Positions 28,801 to 36,813 are shown, counted from the stretch's first letter. The stretch: 64,000 nt of DNA from Streptomyces actuosus (GCF_016921115.1 NZ_JAFFZS010000008.1:1-64000); one strand, 5' to 3'. Notes: generated by a model not told the origin, from the sequence alone. Translations and numbers: made by a program.

Positions 28801-28855
28801 GGCGCCGGAGGCGGAAGAGGTGCGCGGCCTGCTGGCGCCCCTGGCGACGGCCTGA
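25817..28855 (+). CDS. afsR: AfsR, SARP-type global activator of secondary metabolism
   Basis: 1012 residues from ATG 25817, with AGGGGG 6 bases upstream; the S. coelicolor protein has 993. After a Pro/Glu-rich N-terminus, residues about 55-285 are the SARP region: an OmpR-like winged helix (RFFVLGPVRARRGEEELP) and a BTAD helical domain. A NB-ARC ATPase follows with Walker A GIGGVGKTT (Lys358) and LVLLDNARDAAQVRPLL. The C-terminal third is TPR-like helices. Phosphorylation by AfsK raises DNA binding and ATPase-linked activation of afsS. The operator is visible 14 bases after the stop. Confidence 0.97.
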   Translation: MDGVPRVPEQRRPDTGAAHSEPSTQPEPPARPDAAAGPEPSGADGQGPAAGLRFFVLGPVRARRGEEELPSGSPQQRALLAALLLREGRTATAAELIDALWGDEPPQQALAAIRTYASRLRKVLDASVLVSESGGYAVRGLADGALDLGVAQGLAAEADKARTGGALSRAREALDRALSLWEGEALAGVPGPYADTQRVRLEEWRLQLLQSRLDMDLEQGCHAEAVSELTALTAAHPLRERLRELLMLALYRSGRQAEALAVYADTRRLLAEELGVDPQPGLRELQERILRADPGLAEPSASAPEPSAVRVRPAQLPATVPDFTGRAAFVRDLGETLSSAGGRVMAVSALAGIGGVGKTTLAVHVAHRARASFPDGQLYVDLQGAGPRAADPETVLGSFLRALGTADSAIPDTLEERAALYRSVLDGRRVLVLLDNARDAAQVRPLLPGTEGCAALVTSRVRMVDLAGAHLVDLDVMSPDEALALFTRIVGEERVGSERKAALDVVAACGFLPLAIRIAASRLASRRTWTVSVLAAKLADERRRLDELQAGDLAVKATFELGYGALDEAQARAFRLLGLADGPDISLAAAAAVLDLDVEETEDLLESLVDTSLLESAAPGRYRFHDLVRLYARACAERDEWPPSEREAALSRVLDFYLATAARVYAIERPGDRTVAHLEHGGQQGLEFADASQALDWLHAEADCLLACAQQSLKGATLRRAVDLLLAAKDLAESGASSRRYETATLAACDAARAAGDAHAEGRARVTLTQVLSNAGRFESAEVEARRAMTLAEASRDPWTTGNAPNELGIIANCTNRYADGEFHLMKAIEAFRADGNRPGEASALCNLSRVLAPMGHLSRAVELAREGTEIYDELGLIVRLANARYALGIVLTQSGRLAEAMDELTEAVQTFAENRQRLWEGTTHFRIAQVHLLARRPAQAAQHAEQALATGCIGGDWMRGNALTLLGKSLIALGQSDRARACWQEALAIYDASAAPEAEEVRGLLAPLATA

Positions 28856-28868
28856 GGTCCCGAACCGG

Positions 28869-28890
28869 CGTTCATCGAACGTTTATGACG
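28869..28890 (+). promoter_or_regulatory. AfsR operator at the afsS promoter
   Basis: Two adjacent 11-base direct repeats, CGTTCATCGAA (28869-28879) and CGTTTATGACG (28880-28890), match the known style of SARP operators overlapping the -35 region. A plausible -10 (CAGTAC, about 28903-28908) follows at a SARP-like distance. AfsR is known to recruit RNA polymerase here to switch on afsS. Confidence 0.85.
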
Positions 28891-28976
28891 CCCTGCCAAG
28901 CTCAGTACGTCGATTCCTCCCGTCGGGGGGCGGGCGGATCGGCAAGGGCCTCGACGCTACTGTGAGCGCCCCGGAA

Positions 28977-29016
28977 CGCCTGTTCGGCGACCCGCGGGGG
29001 AGTTGCCGAACAGGCG
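28977..29016 (+). promoter_or_regulatory. Strong hairpin in the afsS 5' leader
   Basis: CGCCTGTTCGGC (28977-28988) pairs perfectly with GCCGAACAGGCG (29005-29016) around a 16-base loop. It lies downstream of the AfsR operator and 39 bases before the afsS start, so it should be in the afsS mRNA. It may also end afsR transcripts. A terminator in this place would make afsS subject to attenuation. Confidence 0.7.
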
Positions 29017-29055
29017 CTCCGCTCGATGAGCTTGTCATCCACGGGAGTTTTGATC

Positions 29056-29343
29056 ATGAGCGACGCTACGAAGGACGACGCGGCGGCCTCCGGCGGCCAG
29101 GGCCACGCCCTCGGCGGCAAGGACGAGGCGGACGCCGTCACCACCATGGACAGCCACTCGCCCGTGCCGCCGAGCGACGGCACCTTCACCACCATGGACA
29201 GCCACTCGCCCGCGCCGCCGAGCGACGGCACCTTCACCACCATGGACAGCCACTCGCCCGCGCCGCCGAGCGACGGCACCTTCACCACCATGGACAGCCA
29301 CTCGCCCGTGCCGCCCGCTCTCGATCTCGACGGCACCAAGTAG
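29056..29343 (+). CDS. afsS: AfsS, small activator with tandem repeats
   Basis: 95 residues from ATG 29056, preceded by GGGAG. A short charged N-terminus is followed by the repeat TTMDSHSP(V/A)PPSDGTF, three full copies and one shortened copy. The DNA repeat is 48 bases and nearly identical between copies. S. coelicolor AfsS has 63 residues with shorter repeats, so this allele is longer. AfsS acts downstream of AfsR to raise antibiotic production by an unknown route; a sigma-like role has been proposed. The gene has its own AfsR-controlled promoter and a strong terminator. Confidence 0.93.
   Translation: MSDATKDDAAASGGQGHALGGKDEADAVTTMDSHSPVPPSDGTFTTMDSHSPAPPSDGTFTTMDSHSPAPPSDGTFTTMDSHSPVPPALDLDGTK
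29140..29316 (+). repeat. 48-bp tandem repeat inside afsS
   Basis: Units at 29140-29187, 29188-29235 and 29236-29283 plus 33 bases of a fourth. Only one position (GTG versus GCG, Val/Ala) differs among the copies, which points to recent expansion or repeat correction. Copy number may differ between strains. Confidence 0.9.
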
Positions 29344-29364
29344 TCCTCGGTCCGACGGGGGTGT

Positions 29365-29402
29365 TCGGCCGCGGCGGCGCGGAGGGGAGCCGCCGCGGCC
29401 GA
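29365..29402 (+). terminator. afsS terminator
   Basis: TCGGCCGCGGCGGC (29365-29378) pairs perfectly with GCCGCCGCGGCCGA (29389-29402), 14 pairs around a 10-base loop, starting 21 bases after the afsS stop. The remaining bases to 29813 show no supported gene. Confidence 0.8.
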
Positions 29403-29813
29403 GGTGCGTCCGGGAGCGGATCGCCGGGGCGGCGCGGCGCGACCGGGTCGGCCGTGCGGTCCGTCCGGCGGGCCGCCGGGCGTGGTTCAGGGAGCGCCGG
29501 CGGGGCCGGCGGCCGGGCACGCGGCACATCGGCCGGCCCGGTACGGTCCGGCCGCGGTCAGGCGGTGGCGTGCAGAGCCACGGCCGTCAGCAGGGAGACG
29601 AGCCGGATGCCCGCCGTGGCGAGCGCGCCGGCACCACCCTGCTCGCGGTCGTTCACGACACAGGCCGGCGTCGGTGTCCGCGCCGAGCGCCCGCAGATCG
29701 GTCCTCGACACGTACCGGTGCGAGGTCGTCCTCCAGGGCAAGGAGCGCACGGGGTGCGCCGGTCCCGTGCAGACGACCGAGCGGGCCCCGGGCCACGTGA
29801 CGGTGGTGGCGCG

Positions 29814-30344
29814 TCAGGCCACGGGGGCCTGCCGGTCGGTCTCGCAGTGGTCGACCGCCGCGGCGTTCCCGGCGACGTACTCCTTCACCGTCACCGTCGT
29901 GCTCGCCGGTACGTCCACCTCGTCCTGCTGGACGTCGAGCAGGTCGCCGTCGGCCTTCACGAAGCTCACCGTGAGGGTGAAGGTGCCGTCCCGGTCGTCG
30001 GCGTTGCGGACCTCGACGGTGGCGTAGGGCTGCGTCCGCGTCGCGCAGCTCACCAGCGTGACGACCGCTCCCGTCCGAGGTGCCCCGGTCTCGCCGGAGG
30101 TGTCGCCGCTGCCGTGGTCGTCGTCTTCGTCGTCGTGGTGCCGGGTCGAGTTCGAGCCGCCCGAGGACGAGCTGCCGTCGTGGTCCTGTTGGGAGCTGCT
30201 GCACCCGCCGCCGTGGCCGGTGCCGTGGGCGTGGCCGTGGCCGTGGCCATGGCCGTGGCCCCGTCCGATGGAGAATCCGGTGAGAGCCAGGACCGTCAGA
30301 GCCGAGACCGCCGAGAACCTGATCGCACGTGCGCGTCGCTGCAT
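29814..30344 (-). CDS. Secreted His-rich protein between afsS and afsK
   Basis: 176 residues from ATG 30344 (AGGG 8 bases upstream; GTG 30353 is possible). A signal-like N-terminus (AVSALTVLALTGFSIG) is followed by a Gly/His run (GRGHGHGHGHGHAHGTGHGGGC), then an acidic Ser/His/Asp segment, then a beta-sandwich-like domain (VTLVSCATRTQPYATVEVRN and TFTLTVSFVKADGD). Two Cys residues in the domain (VSC and DHC) may pair. The His run could bind zinc, copper or nickel. It occupies the place of SCO4424 in S. coelicolor. Its link to the AfsK pathway is unknown. Confidence 0.75.
   Translation of the reverse strand: MQRRARAIRFSAVSALTVLALTGFSIGRGHGHGHGHGHAHGTGHGGGCSSSQQDHDGSSSSGGSNSTRHHDDEDDDHGSGDTSGETGAPRTGAVVTLVSCATRTQPYATVEVRNADDRDGTFTLTVSFVKADGDLLDVQQDEVDVPASTTVTVKEYVAGNAAAVDHCETDRQAPVA
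30223..30262. repeat. Hexanucleotide repeat encoding Gly-His
   Basis: The plus strand reads GTGGCC or close variants about six times in a row within the His-rich gene. It encodes alternating Gly and His on the minus strand and is a candidate for copy-number change without frameshift. Confidence 0.8.
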
Positions 30345-30545
30345 GCCGGTCACCCTAGTCGGGATGCTGTCACGGACATGTCACTGCCGGGCGACCGGGG
30401 CGTACCGGGCGCAGCGTCCGGGGTGGGAAGGGAGTACGCATCGGTCGATCCCCCCGCAGACGGCGGCCGCCGTCCGGATCCCTTCCGCAGCGCCCGGCAC
30501 GACGGCCGTCCCGGATCCCACCGCGCCCACGGCCCCCGGCCCGGG

Positions 30546-32912
30546 TCAGGGCGTACGCGCGGTACCCGTGCCCTTCTCCGCGTCCAGCGCGTACACGCAG
30601 CGGTCCTTGCTGCACGCGTACACCACGCCGTCCCTGACCACCGGTGACCCGGTGATCTCGCCGCCGGTCGCCAGCTTCCAGCGCAACCGGCCGTCGTCGG
30701 CCTTGAGCGTGTAGAGGAGATGGTCGGTGGAACCGAAGTGGATGCGGCCCTCGGCCACCGCGGGCGCGCCCACGATGTCGCCGCCCGCCTGGAAGCGCCA
30801 CTTCGGTGTGCCGGTGACCGCGTCCAGGGTGTAGAGGCCCCGGCCGCTGCCGACGTGCACATGGCCCGCGGCGACCAGCACCGGCTCGATCGAGGTGCGG
30901 GACTCGGTCGCGATGCGCCAGCGGTCGCGTCCGTCGGTGGCGTCGAGGGCGTAGACGGTGCCGAGGTAGTCGGCCAGGTACACACCGCCGCCGGTCACCG
31001 CGGGACCGGGGACGAACGCGGGCGGCGAGAGGAAGACCGCGGGCGCCTCGAAGTGCCAGCGCACCCTGCCGCTCGCCACGTCGACGGCCAGGACGCGGGT
31101 GCCGGCGGAGACGTAGACATAGCCGTCCGGCGCCGGGCAGACGCGGACGGGCACACCGCCGCAGGAGGCGGCGTCGCCGATCGGGTAGGACCAGCGCTCG
31201 TCGCCGGTGCGGGCCTCCAGGGCGCGCAGCCGGGCGTCCTGCCAGACGTACACCGTGCCGTCGTGCAGCGCCGGGCCCGCCTCGGGGGACTCGAAGTCGG
31301 TCTGCGCGCCGGTGATCTCCCACAGCTTCTGACCGGTCGACGCCTCCCGGGCCTGCACGCCGCCGCCGCGGGTGCCGGTGACGACGGTTCCGTGCTCGGC
31401 CTTCAGCGAGTACACCCAGGCATCCGTCTGGAGCCGCCACAGGTCGCCGCCCTCGCGGGCGTCGAGGGCGAACAACGTCGGCCCGTCGGAGGCGTGGATA
31501 CGGCCGTCCGCGACCGCCATGGACCAGGCCACGTCCCGGGTCTTGAAGCGGCGCCGGCCGGTGGCCACGTCCAGGGCGTGGACCTCGAACGACGTGACGT
31601 AGACGAGATCGCCGGAGACCGCCGGGGTGCCCCACACGTCGTTCGACATGCGGAACCGCCAGGGACGCCAGCCGCTCTGCTGCTCCGGGGGCGCAGGGGG
31701 CGGGTGGGGAGCGCCGGGTTCGGGGCCGACGACGCCGGGGCGGGCCCGGGACCAGGAGGCCGCGAGGGCGGTCTCCGGCCGGGGTGCGCCGAGGGCGGCG
31801 GCGCGGACGTCGGCCACGCGCGGGCCGGGCCCGATCGGGACGGCGGCGCCGGCCAACCGCACGGGGCCGTTGTCGGGGGCGCCGACGGGCACGGACCGGT
31901 GGGCGGCCGGGACGGCGGGCGCGTGCGAGGGCGGGGGCGGCACGGCGGGCAGGCCGGCTCCCGCTCCACCCCGTCCGCCGCTGCGCGGGCCCGCGGGCGC
32001 CGGTCTGGCGGCCGGCCGGCCGCCGCGGCGGGTCTCGATGAGGCCGACGGCCTTCTCCGGCAGCCACGCGGACGCCGTGCCGCTGTCGTCGGAGCCGGAT
32101 CCGAACAGGTGCGGGGCGAGCTGGGCCTGGAGGTCTGCGGGCGTGGGGCGGCCCGCGGCCTCCATCTGCATGCAGGACTCGATCAGCGGGCGCAGTTCCT
32201 CGGGGAGCCCTTCGAGGTCCGGGCCCTCCCTGAGCAGCATGAAGACCGTCTCGACCGGGTTCGCGCCATGGAACGGCGGGTGGCCCGTGGCCGCGAACAC
32301 CAGCGTGGAGCCGAGGGAGAAGACGTCGCTGGCGCCCGTGACGCTGCGGGAGTCCTTCGCCTGCTCGGGGGACATGTAGGCGGGCGTACCGACGGCGACG
32401 TTCGTCATCGTCAGACGCGTGTTCGAGACGCCGGAGGCGATACCGAAGTCGATCACTCGCGGGCCGTCCTCCACCACGAGGACGTTGGACGGCTTCAGGT
32501 CGCGGTGGACCAGTCCGGCACCGTGGATGGACTGCAGGGCCTCGGCCACGCCTGCCGCCAGCCAGCGCACCGCCTGGGCCGGTAGCGGCCCGCAGTCGTT
32601 GATTATCTCTTCGAGGGAGGGTGCGGGCACGTACGCGGTGGCCAGCCACGGCACGGCGGCGCGGGGATCGGCGTCGACCACGGCGGCCGTGTAGAAGCCG
32701 GACACCGCGCGGGCCGCCTCCACCTCACGGGTGAAGCGGACCCGGAAGAGCTGGTCCTCGGCCAGCTCCGTGCGGACGGTCTTGATCGCCACGCGCCGGC
32801 CCGACGCCGAGCGCGCGAGATAGACCAGACCCATGCCGCCGGCCCCCAGCCGTCCCAGCACCTCGAACGGCCCGATGCGCCGAGGATCGTGCTGCGTCAG
32901 CTGATCCACCAC
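30546..32912 (-). CDS. afsK: AfsK, Ser/Thr protein kinase with C-terminal beta-propeller
   Basis: 788 residues from GTG 32912 with GGGAGGTGG upstream; S. coelicolor AfsK has 799. The Hanks-type kinase domain spans about residues 13-275: GRLGAGGMG, VAIK (Lys44), HRDLKPSN (Asp138), DFG (155-157) and an activation loop with Thr168, the residue reported as the activating autophosphorylation site. A Pro-rich linker (about 310-440) leads to seven or so PQQ/quinoprotein-like repeats (for example TVYALDATDGRDRWR and HLLYTLKADDGRLRWK). There is no transmembrane helix. It phosphorylates AfsR and, at hyphal tips, affects polar growth. Confidence 0.96.
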   Translation of the reverse strand: MVDQLTQHDPRRIGPFEVLGRLGAGGMGLVYLARSASGRRVAIKTVRTELAEDQLFRVRFTREVEAARAVSGFYTAAVVDADPRAAVPWLATAYVPAPSLEEIINDCGPLPAQAVRWLAAGVAEALQSIHGAGLVHRDLKPSNVLVVEDGPRVIDFGIASGVSNTRLTMTNVAVGTPAYMSPEQAKDSRSVTGASDVFSLGSTLVFAATGHPPFHGANPVETVFMLLREGPDLEGLPEELRPLIESCMQMEAAGRPTPADLQAQLAPHLFGSGSDDSGTASAWLPEKAVGLIETRRGGRPAARPAPAGPRSGGRGGAGAGLPAVPPPPSHAPAVPAAHRSVPVGAPDNGPVRLAGAAVPIGPGPRVADVRAAALGAPRPETALAASWSRARPGVVGPEPGAPHPPPAPPEQQSGWRPWRFRMSNDVWGTPAVSGDLVYVTSFEVHALDVATGRRRFKTRDVAWSMAVADGRIHASDGPTLFALDAREGGDLWRLQTDAWVYSLKAEHGTVVTGTRGGGVQAREASTGQKLWEITGAQTDFESPEAGPALHDGTVYVWQDARLRALEARTGDERWSYPIGDAASCGGVPVRVCPAPDGYVYVSAGTRVLAVDVASGRVRWHFEAPAVFLSPPAFVPGPAVTGGGVYLADYLGTVYALDATDGRDRWRIATESRTSIEPVLVAAGHVHVGSGRGLYTLDAVTGTPKWRFQAGGDIVGAPAVAEGRIHFGSTDHLLYTLKADDGRLRWKLATGGEITGSPVVRDGVVYACSKDRCVYALDAEKGTGTARTP

Positions 32913-33071
32913 TTGCCTGCCACCTCCCCGTACGAGCCGCGCCATCCACGTATGGACGCGGCCGAAGTGCAGCGTCTCACCACCGCACCGCCGCGGCGGC
33001 ACGCACCCCGATTCTTCCTGGCCGGAGCGCCGGTTGCGAACCGGGTGACAACAGGGGTGTCTCACATCATT

Positions 33072-33836
33072 TCAGGGCAGATCCATCGGATCGTGTCCCT
33101 CCTCACCCTCCGCTCGGCGCTCCAGCACCGCGAACGACGCCCCCTGATTGTCCGTGACGACGGCCACCGTCCCGTACGACGCCTCGAAGGGCCCCGCCTG
33201 CACCCGCCCGCCGAGGCGCAGCACGGTGGCGAGGGCGTCCTCGCAGTCCTCGACACCGAAGTGGACGACGAAGTGGGGCGGCATCTCGGCCGGGAAGACG
33301 TCGGCGACCGGTGCGCGGCCGAAGTCGGGACGGGCGTCCGGGCCGAAGAGGGCGTCGCGGAAGAGGCCCCCGTAGAAGGTGTTGACGACCGAGGTGTCAC
33401 GGGCGTACAGCTGCGCCCAGGCGAAGGTGCCCACCTCGTGGCGCCGGCCGAAGCCGGGATGGCTGCCGGGCTGCCAGAGCCCGAAGACCGCGCCCTCGGG
33501 GTCCGCCGCCAGGGCGTGACTGCCCAGCTCGCCGACGGGCAGCGGGGCGGTGACGAGCTGCCCGCCGGCGGCGAGGATGCGCCGCGAGGTGGCCTCCGCG
33601 TCGGGGGTGGCGAAGTACACCGTCCACACGGTGGGCAGGCGGCCGTCCGTCTTGTGGGCGAGCGCGGCGACGGGCTCGCCGCCCAGGCGGGCCCACACCG
33701 AGGAGCCGTACGCGTCCTCGTAGGTCCACCCGAAGAGCTCACCGTAGAAGCGCTTGCCCGCCTCCACGTCCGGCAGCTGCGCGTCCACCCAGCAGGGGAC
33801 GCCCTCTCCGTACGCGGATGCCCTGTTTTCGGCCAT
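33072..33836 (-). CDS. Two-domain VOC (glyoxalase-fold) protein
   Basis: 254 residues. Two repeats of the vicinal-oxygen-chelate fold are seen: PCWVDAQLPDVEAGKRFYGELFGW at the start and FAWAQLYARDTSVVNTFYGGLF in the second half, each followed by paired strands. Such proteins in Streptomyces act as hydroxylase-like or glyoxalase-like enzymes or as antibiotic-binding proteins; no substrate can be assigned. It is upstream of afsK on the same strand (160 bases apart) and divergent from the TetR gene, which may regulate it. Confidence 0.85.
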   Translation of the reverse strand: MAENRASAYGEGVPCWVDAQLPDVEAGKRFYGELFGWTYEDAYGSSVWARLGGEPVAALAHKTDGRLPTVWTVYFATPDAEATSRRILAAGGQLVTAPLPVGELGSHALAADPEGAVFGLWQPGSHPGFGRRHEVGTFAWAQLYARDTSVVNTFYGGLFRDALFGPDARPDFGRAPVADVFPAEMPPHFVVHFGVEDCEDALATVLRLGGRVQAGPFEASYGTVAVVTDNQGASFAVLERRAEGEEGHDPMDLP

Positions 33837-33958
33837 AGCGCCAAAGTAACGGCCGCACCGACACCGCGCAGACCAGGCACACCAGCCTCCGAGCCCCCCT
33901 GCACCCCATTTGCAGTCGGCCGAATCGCGCTCCGATCACCCGTCGGTAAGCTGACGGC

Positions 33959-34606
33959 ATGACAGGACAAGTGCGTACCGTCGACGGCCGCGTGGCCGGT
34001 CGACGTGGGCAGGCGACCCGGCAGAAGCTGCTCGACTGCCTCAGCGAGATGCTCAGCTCCTCCCCCTACCGGGATGTCAAGGTCATCGATGTCGCCCGGA
34101 AGGCGGGCACATCGCCCGCGACCTTCTACCAGTACTTTCCGGACGTCGAGGGTGCCGTCCTGGAGATCGCCGAAGAGACGGCCTCCGAGGGCACCGGCCT
34201 GTCCGAACTGGTCGAGGACCGGTCCTGGGTGGGCAAGGCCGGCTGGCAGTCCGCCCAGGAACTCGTCGACGGCTTCCTGGACTTCTGGAAGAAGAACGAC
34301 GCGATCCTGCGCGTGGTCGATCTCGGCGCCGCCGAGGGCGACAAGCGCTTCTACAAGATCCGCATGAAGATCCTCAACGCGGTGAACGGCCCTCTCACCG
34401 AGGCCGTCGCCGCACTCCAGGCCAAAGGCCGGATCGACAAGGACGTGAACCCCGGGGCGATCGCCGGTTCGCTCGTCGCGATGCTCGCGGCGGTCGCCTC
34501 GCACCAGAAGGGGTTCTCGGCATGGGGCGTCAAGCAGGCTGAACTCAAGCCCAACCTGGCGCTGTTGGTGCACCTCGGAGTGACGGGGAAGAAGCCCACG
34601 AGGTAG
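33959..34606 (+). CDS. TetR-family transcriptional regulator
   Basis: 215 residues from ATG 33959. The HTH occupies about residues 17-65: TRQKLLDCLSEML, then VKVIDVARKAGTSPATFYQYFPDVEGAVLEI. A helical ligand domain follows, with WQSAQELVDGFLDFWKKND and a conserved-looking ending. TAAGCT lies just before the start, so the mRNA may be leaderless. It is divergent from the VOC gene. The S. coelicolor counterpart near afsK is a TetR protein of little known function. Confidence 0.88.
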   Translation: MTGQVRTVDGRVAGRRGQATRQKLLDCLSEMLSSSPYRDVKVIDVARKAGTSPATFYQYFPDVEGAVLEIAEETASEGTGLSELVEDRSWVGKAGWQSAQELVDGFLDFWKKNDAILRVVDLGAAEGDKRFYKIRMKILNAVNGPLTEAVAALQAKGRIDKDVNPGAIAGSLVAMLAAVASHQKGFSAWGVKQAELKPNLALLVHLGVTGKKPTR

Positions 34607-34674
34607 ACACGAACGACACCCGCGCGGTGGCATCCGGAGCCAGCCTGCTCCCCCGCAATGCCGAATCCTGTCTC

Positions 34675-34710
34675 ACAGGCGGTGGTTCCCTCACGTGGAC
34701 CGCCGCCTGT
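34675..34710. terminator. Bidirectional hairpin between TetR and Lrp genes
   Basis: ACAGGCGGTGG (34675-34685) pairs with CCGCCGCCTGT (34700-34710), with one G-T wobble and an inner TCC/GGA, between genes that converge. Likely shared terminator. Confidence 0.6.
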
Positions 34711-34724
34711 CGCGTTCACGGGTG

Positions 34725-35177
34725 CTACGCGGGCAACGGCCGGTCCTGCACCACATGCTTCATCACCAGCGTGGAGGTCAGCCGCTGCACGCCGGGCAGG
34801 GTGGCGAGCCGCTCGTCGTAGAGCCGCTGGTAGGCGGTGAGGTCGGCGGCCACGACCCGCAGCAGATAGTCCGGCTCGCCGAACAGTCGCTGCGCCTCCA
34901 GCACCTCCTCCACCTCGCCGAGCGCCCGCTCGAACTCGACGACGGTCTCCCGGTCCTCCTGCCGCATCGAGACGAAGACCAGCGCCTCGAAGTTCAACCC
35001 GACGGCCGCCGGGTCCACCAGCGCCCGGTATCCGCTGATCGCGCCGGACCGCTCCAGCTCGCGCAGCCGCCGGTGGCAGGGCGAGACACTCAGCCGCACC
35101 CGCGCCGCCAGCTCGGTCACGGTCAGCCGCCCGTCCTGCTGCAGCTCGGCAAGAATCTTCCGGTCCACGTCGTCCAT
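34725..35177 (-). CDS. Lrp/AsnC-family regulator
   Basis: 150 residues from ATG 35177 (a TTG two codons earlier is better placed from GGGAG). N-terminal HTH: DRKILAELQQDGRLTVTELAARVRLSVSPCHRRLRELERSG, split over helices. The C-terminal RAM/ligand domain contains NFEALVFVSM, FGEPDYLLRVVAADLTAY and LPGVQRLTSTLVMK. These proteins form octamers that sense amino acids. It is divergent from a LysE-type exporter, the classic pairing for amino-acid export control, with an inverted repeat between them. Confidence 0.92.
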   Translation of the reverse strand: MDDVDRKILAELQQDGRLTVTELAARVRLSVSPCHRRLRELERSGAISGYRALVDPAAVGLNFEALVFVSMRQEDRETVVEFERALGEVEEVLEAQRLFGEPDYLLRVVAADLTAYQRLYDERLATLPGVQRLTSTLVMKHVVQDRPLPA

Positions 35178-35208
35178 GAGCAAGATTCTCCCCCCTTCTG
35201 TCCTCGTA

Positions 35209-35221
35209 TGAAGAAACTTCA
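35209..35221. promoter_or_regulatory. Candidate Lrp operator
   Basis: TGAAG and CTTCA flank AAA in the 82-base gap between the divergent lrp and lysE starts. It lies in an AT-rich patch, typical of an Lrp/AsnC site. Confidence 0.4.
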
Positions 35222-35259
35222 GGAACACTTTCGGCCACATCACGCCTAATGTCCCCTCC

Positions 35260-35886
35260 ATGGACTCGGGAACGCTGATCTCCTTCCTCGCCGTGGACCT
35301 CCTGCTGGTCTGCGTGCCGGGCGCCGACTGGGCGTACGCCATCGCCGCCGGGCTGCGCGGCCGGTCGGTCACGGTCGCGGTGGCGGGCCTGGTCTCCGGG
35401 TACGCGCTGCACACGGCGCTGGCCGCGGCGGGGCTCTCCGTGCTGGTGGCCGGGTCGCCCCGGCTGCTGACCGCGCTGACGGTGGCGGGGGCGGCGTACC
35501 TGCTCTGGCTGGGGTGGGGCGTGCTGCGCCGGCCGGGCGTCCCCGGGGCGGGCCGGACGCCCGCGGCGGACGGCTCCCGCTCCCGCGTCCTGCTGCGCGG
35601 CGCCGCGATCAGCGGGCTGAACCCGAAGGGCCTGCTCCTCCACCTGTCCGTGCTGCCGCAGTTCCTCACCCTGGGCGGCGCGCACCTGCCGGTGCCCGTC
35701 CAGACCGGCGTCCTCGGCCTGCTGAACATGGCCTGCTGCACGGTCGTCTACCTCACGGTCGGCCTCCTGGCCCGCGCCGTCCTCGGCGCCCGCCCCGCCG
35801 CGGCCCGGGCGGTGACCCGCACCTCGGGGGCGGCGATGCTCGGGGTCGGCGCACTGCTGCTGGTGGAGCGCCTGGCGACCCTGTGA
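35260..35886 (+). CDS. LysE/RhtB-family amino-acid exporter
   Basis: 208 residues from ATG 35260. About six hydrophobic segments; the family marks are VPGADWAYAIAAGLRGR (variant of PGPD/G...GxRxG) after the first segment and GAAISGLNPKGLLLHLSVLPQF mid-protein (SxxNPK). It exports amino acids or small metabolites. Expression is probably controlled by the divergent Lrp-type regulator. Confidence 0.9.
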   Translation: MDSGTLISFLAVDLLLVCVPGADWAYAIAAGLRGRSVTVAVAGLVSGYALHTALAAAGLSVLVAGSPRLLTALTVAGAAYLLWLGWGVLRRPGVPGAGRTPAADGSRSRVLLRGAAISGLNPKGLLLHLSVLPQFLTLGGAHLPVPVQTGVLGLLNMACCTVVYLTVGLLARAVLGARPAAARAVTRTSGAAMLGVGALLLVERLATL

Positions 35887-36144
35887 CCGCCTGCCCGCCC
35901 CGGCTTCGGAGCGCCCGACGGGGCCGGGACCCGGGCCGGTGCCGCCCACGCCGCACACACGCCGGCGGAGGGCCGAGGGCGGGCGGCCCACACCCCACGG
36001 CGGCGCAGAGGAACCGGGGAACCGAGGGGCCGGGAACCGGGAGACTGCGGGGCGAGGACCGGGCCGGGTGAACCGGTGCCCGGCGCCCTGTGCCGAACGG
36101 CACCTGCCGCCCGGCCGCGGACGCGGGAGCCCGACAATCGGGGG

Positions 36145-36813
36145 ATGAGTACCGATCTTCACGAACTGCTGCGGTCACTGCGGGTGTGGGATCCGGAGGT
36201 GACGTCGCTGCCCGGCTTCGACCCGGCCGCGGCACCCGAGGACCCGCTGCACCTGTTCACGCGCTGGCTGGGGGAGGCGGCGACGGCCGGGCAGCCGGAG
36301 CCGCACACCATGTCGCTGGCCACGTCGGACGCCGAGGGCCGCGCGGACGTGCGGACCGTGATGCTGCACGGCGCGGACGCGGACGGCTGGGCGTTCGCCA
36401 CGCACGCCGGCAGCCGCAAGGGCCGCCAGCTCGCCGGACGGCCGTATGCCGCGCTCGGCTTCTACTGGCCGATCCTGGGGCGTCAGGTACGGGTACGCGG
36501 GCCGGTGGAGGCGGCGTCGGCCGAGGAGGCGCAGACCGATCTGCACGTCCGGTCGACCGGGGCGCTGGCCGCCGCGCTCACCGGGCGGCAGAGCGAACCG
36601 CTCGGGTCCGTCGAGGAGCTGCGGCTCGCCTCGCAGGCCGCCTGGGAGCGGGCCCGGCGGGAACCGGACGCACAGGCACCGACCTGGACGCTGTACCGGG
36701 TGCGCGCGGAGGAGATCGAGTTCTTCCAGGGCGACGCATCCCGCCGGCACCTCCGACTGGCCTACCGGCGGAAGGGGGACGGCGGCTGGCACCGGGAGCT
36801 GCTGTGGCCCTGA
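36145..36813 (+). CDS. PNPOx-like flavoprotein (PdxH homologue)
   Basis: 222 residues from ATG 36145; a GACAAT box 6 bases before suggests a leaderless transcript. The FMN-binding pattern of pyridoxamine-phosphate oxidase is present: PHTMSLATSDAEGRADVRTVMLHG, RKGRQLAGRPYAALGFYW and LGRQVRVRGPVE, ending RHLRLAYRR...W. It is a second member beside the bona fide pdxH at 63125, with less conserved substrate residues (no RxH...R near the end). It may oxidise another substrate or bind F420/FMN. It stands alone between lysE and the monooxygenase. Confidence 0.75.
   Translation: MSTDLHELLRSLRVWDPEVTSLPGFDPAAAPEDPLHLFTRWLGEAATAGQPEPHTMSLATSDAEGRADVRTVMLHGADADGWAFATHAGSRKGRQLAGRPYAALGFYWPILGRQVRVRGPVEAASAEEAQTDLHVRSTGALAAALTGRQSEPLGSVEELRLASQAAWERARREPDAQAPTWTLYRVRAEEIEFFQGDASRRHLRLAYRRKGDGGWHRELLWP

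Noticed and set aside
29404..29813. Small frames between afsS and the His-rich gene
   Set aside because: Arg/Gly/Pro-rich, no ribosome sites, no domain.
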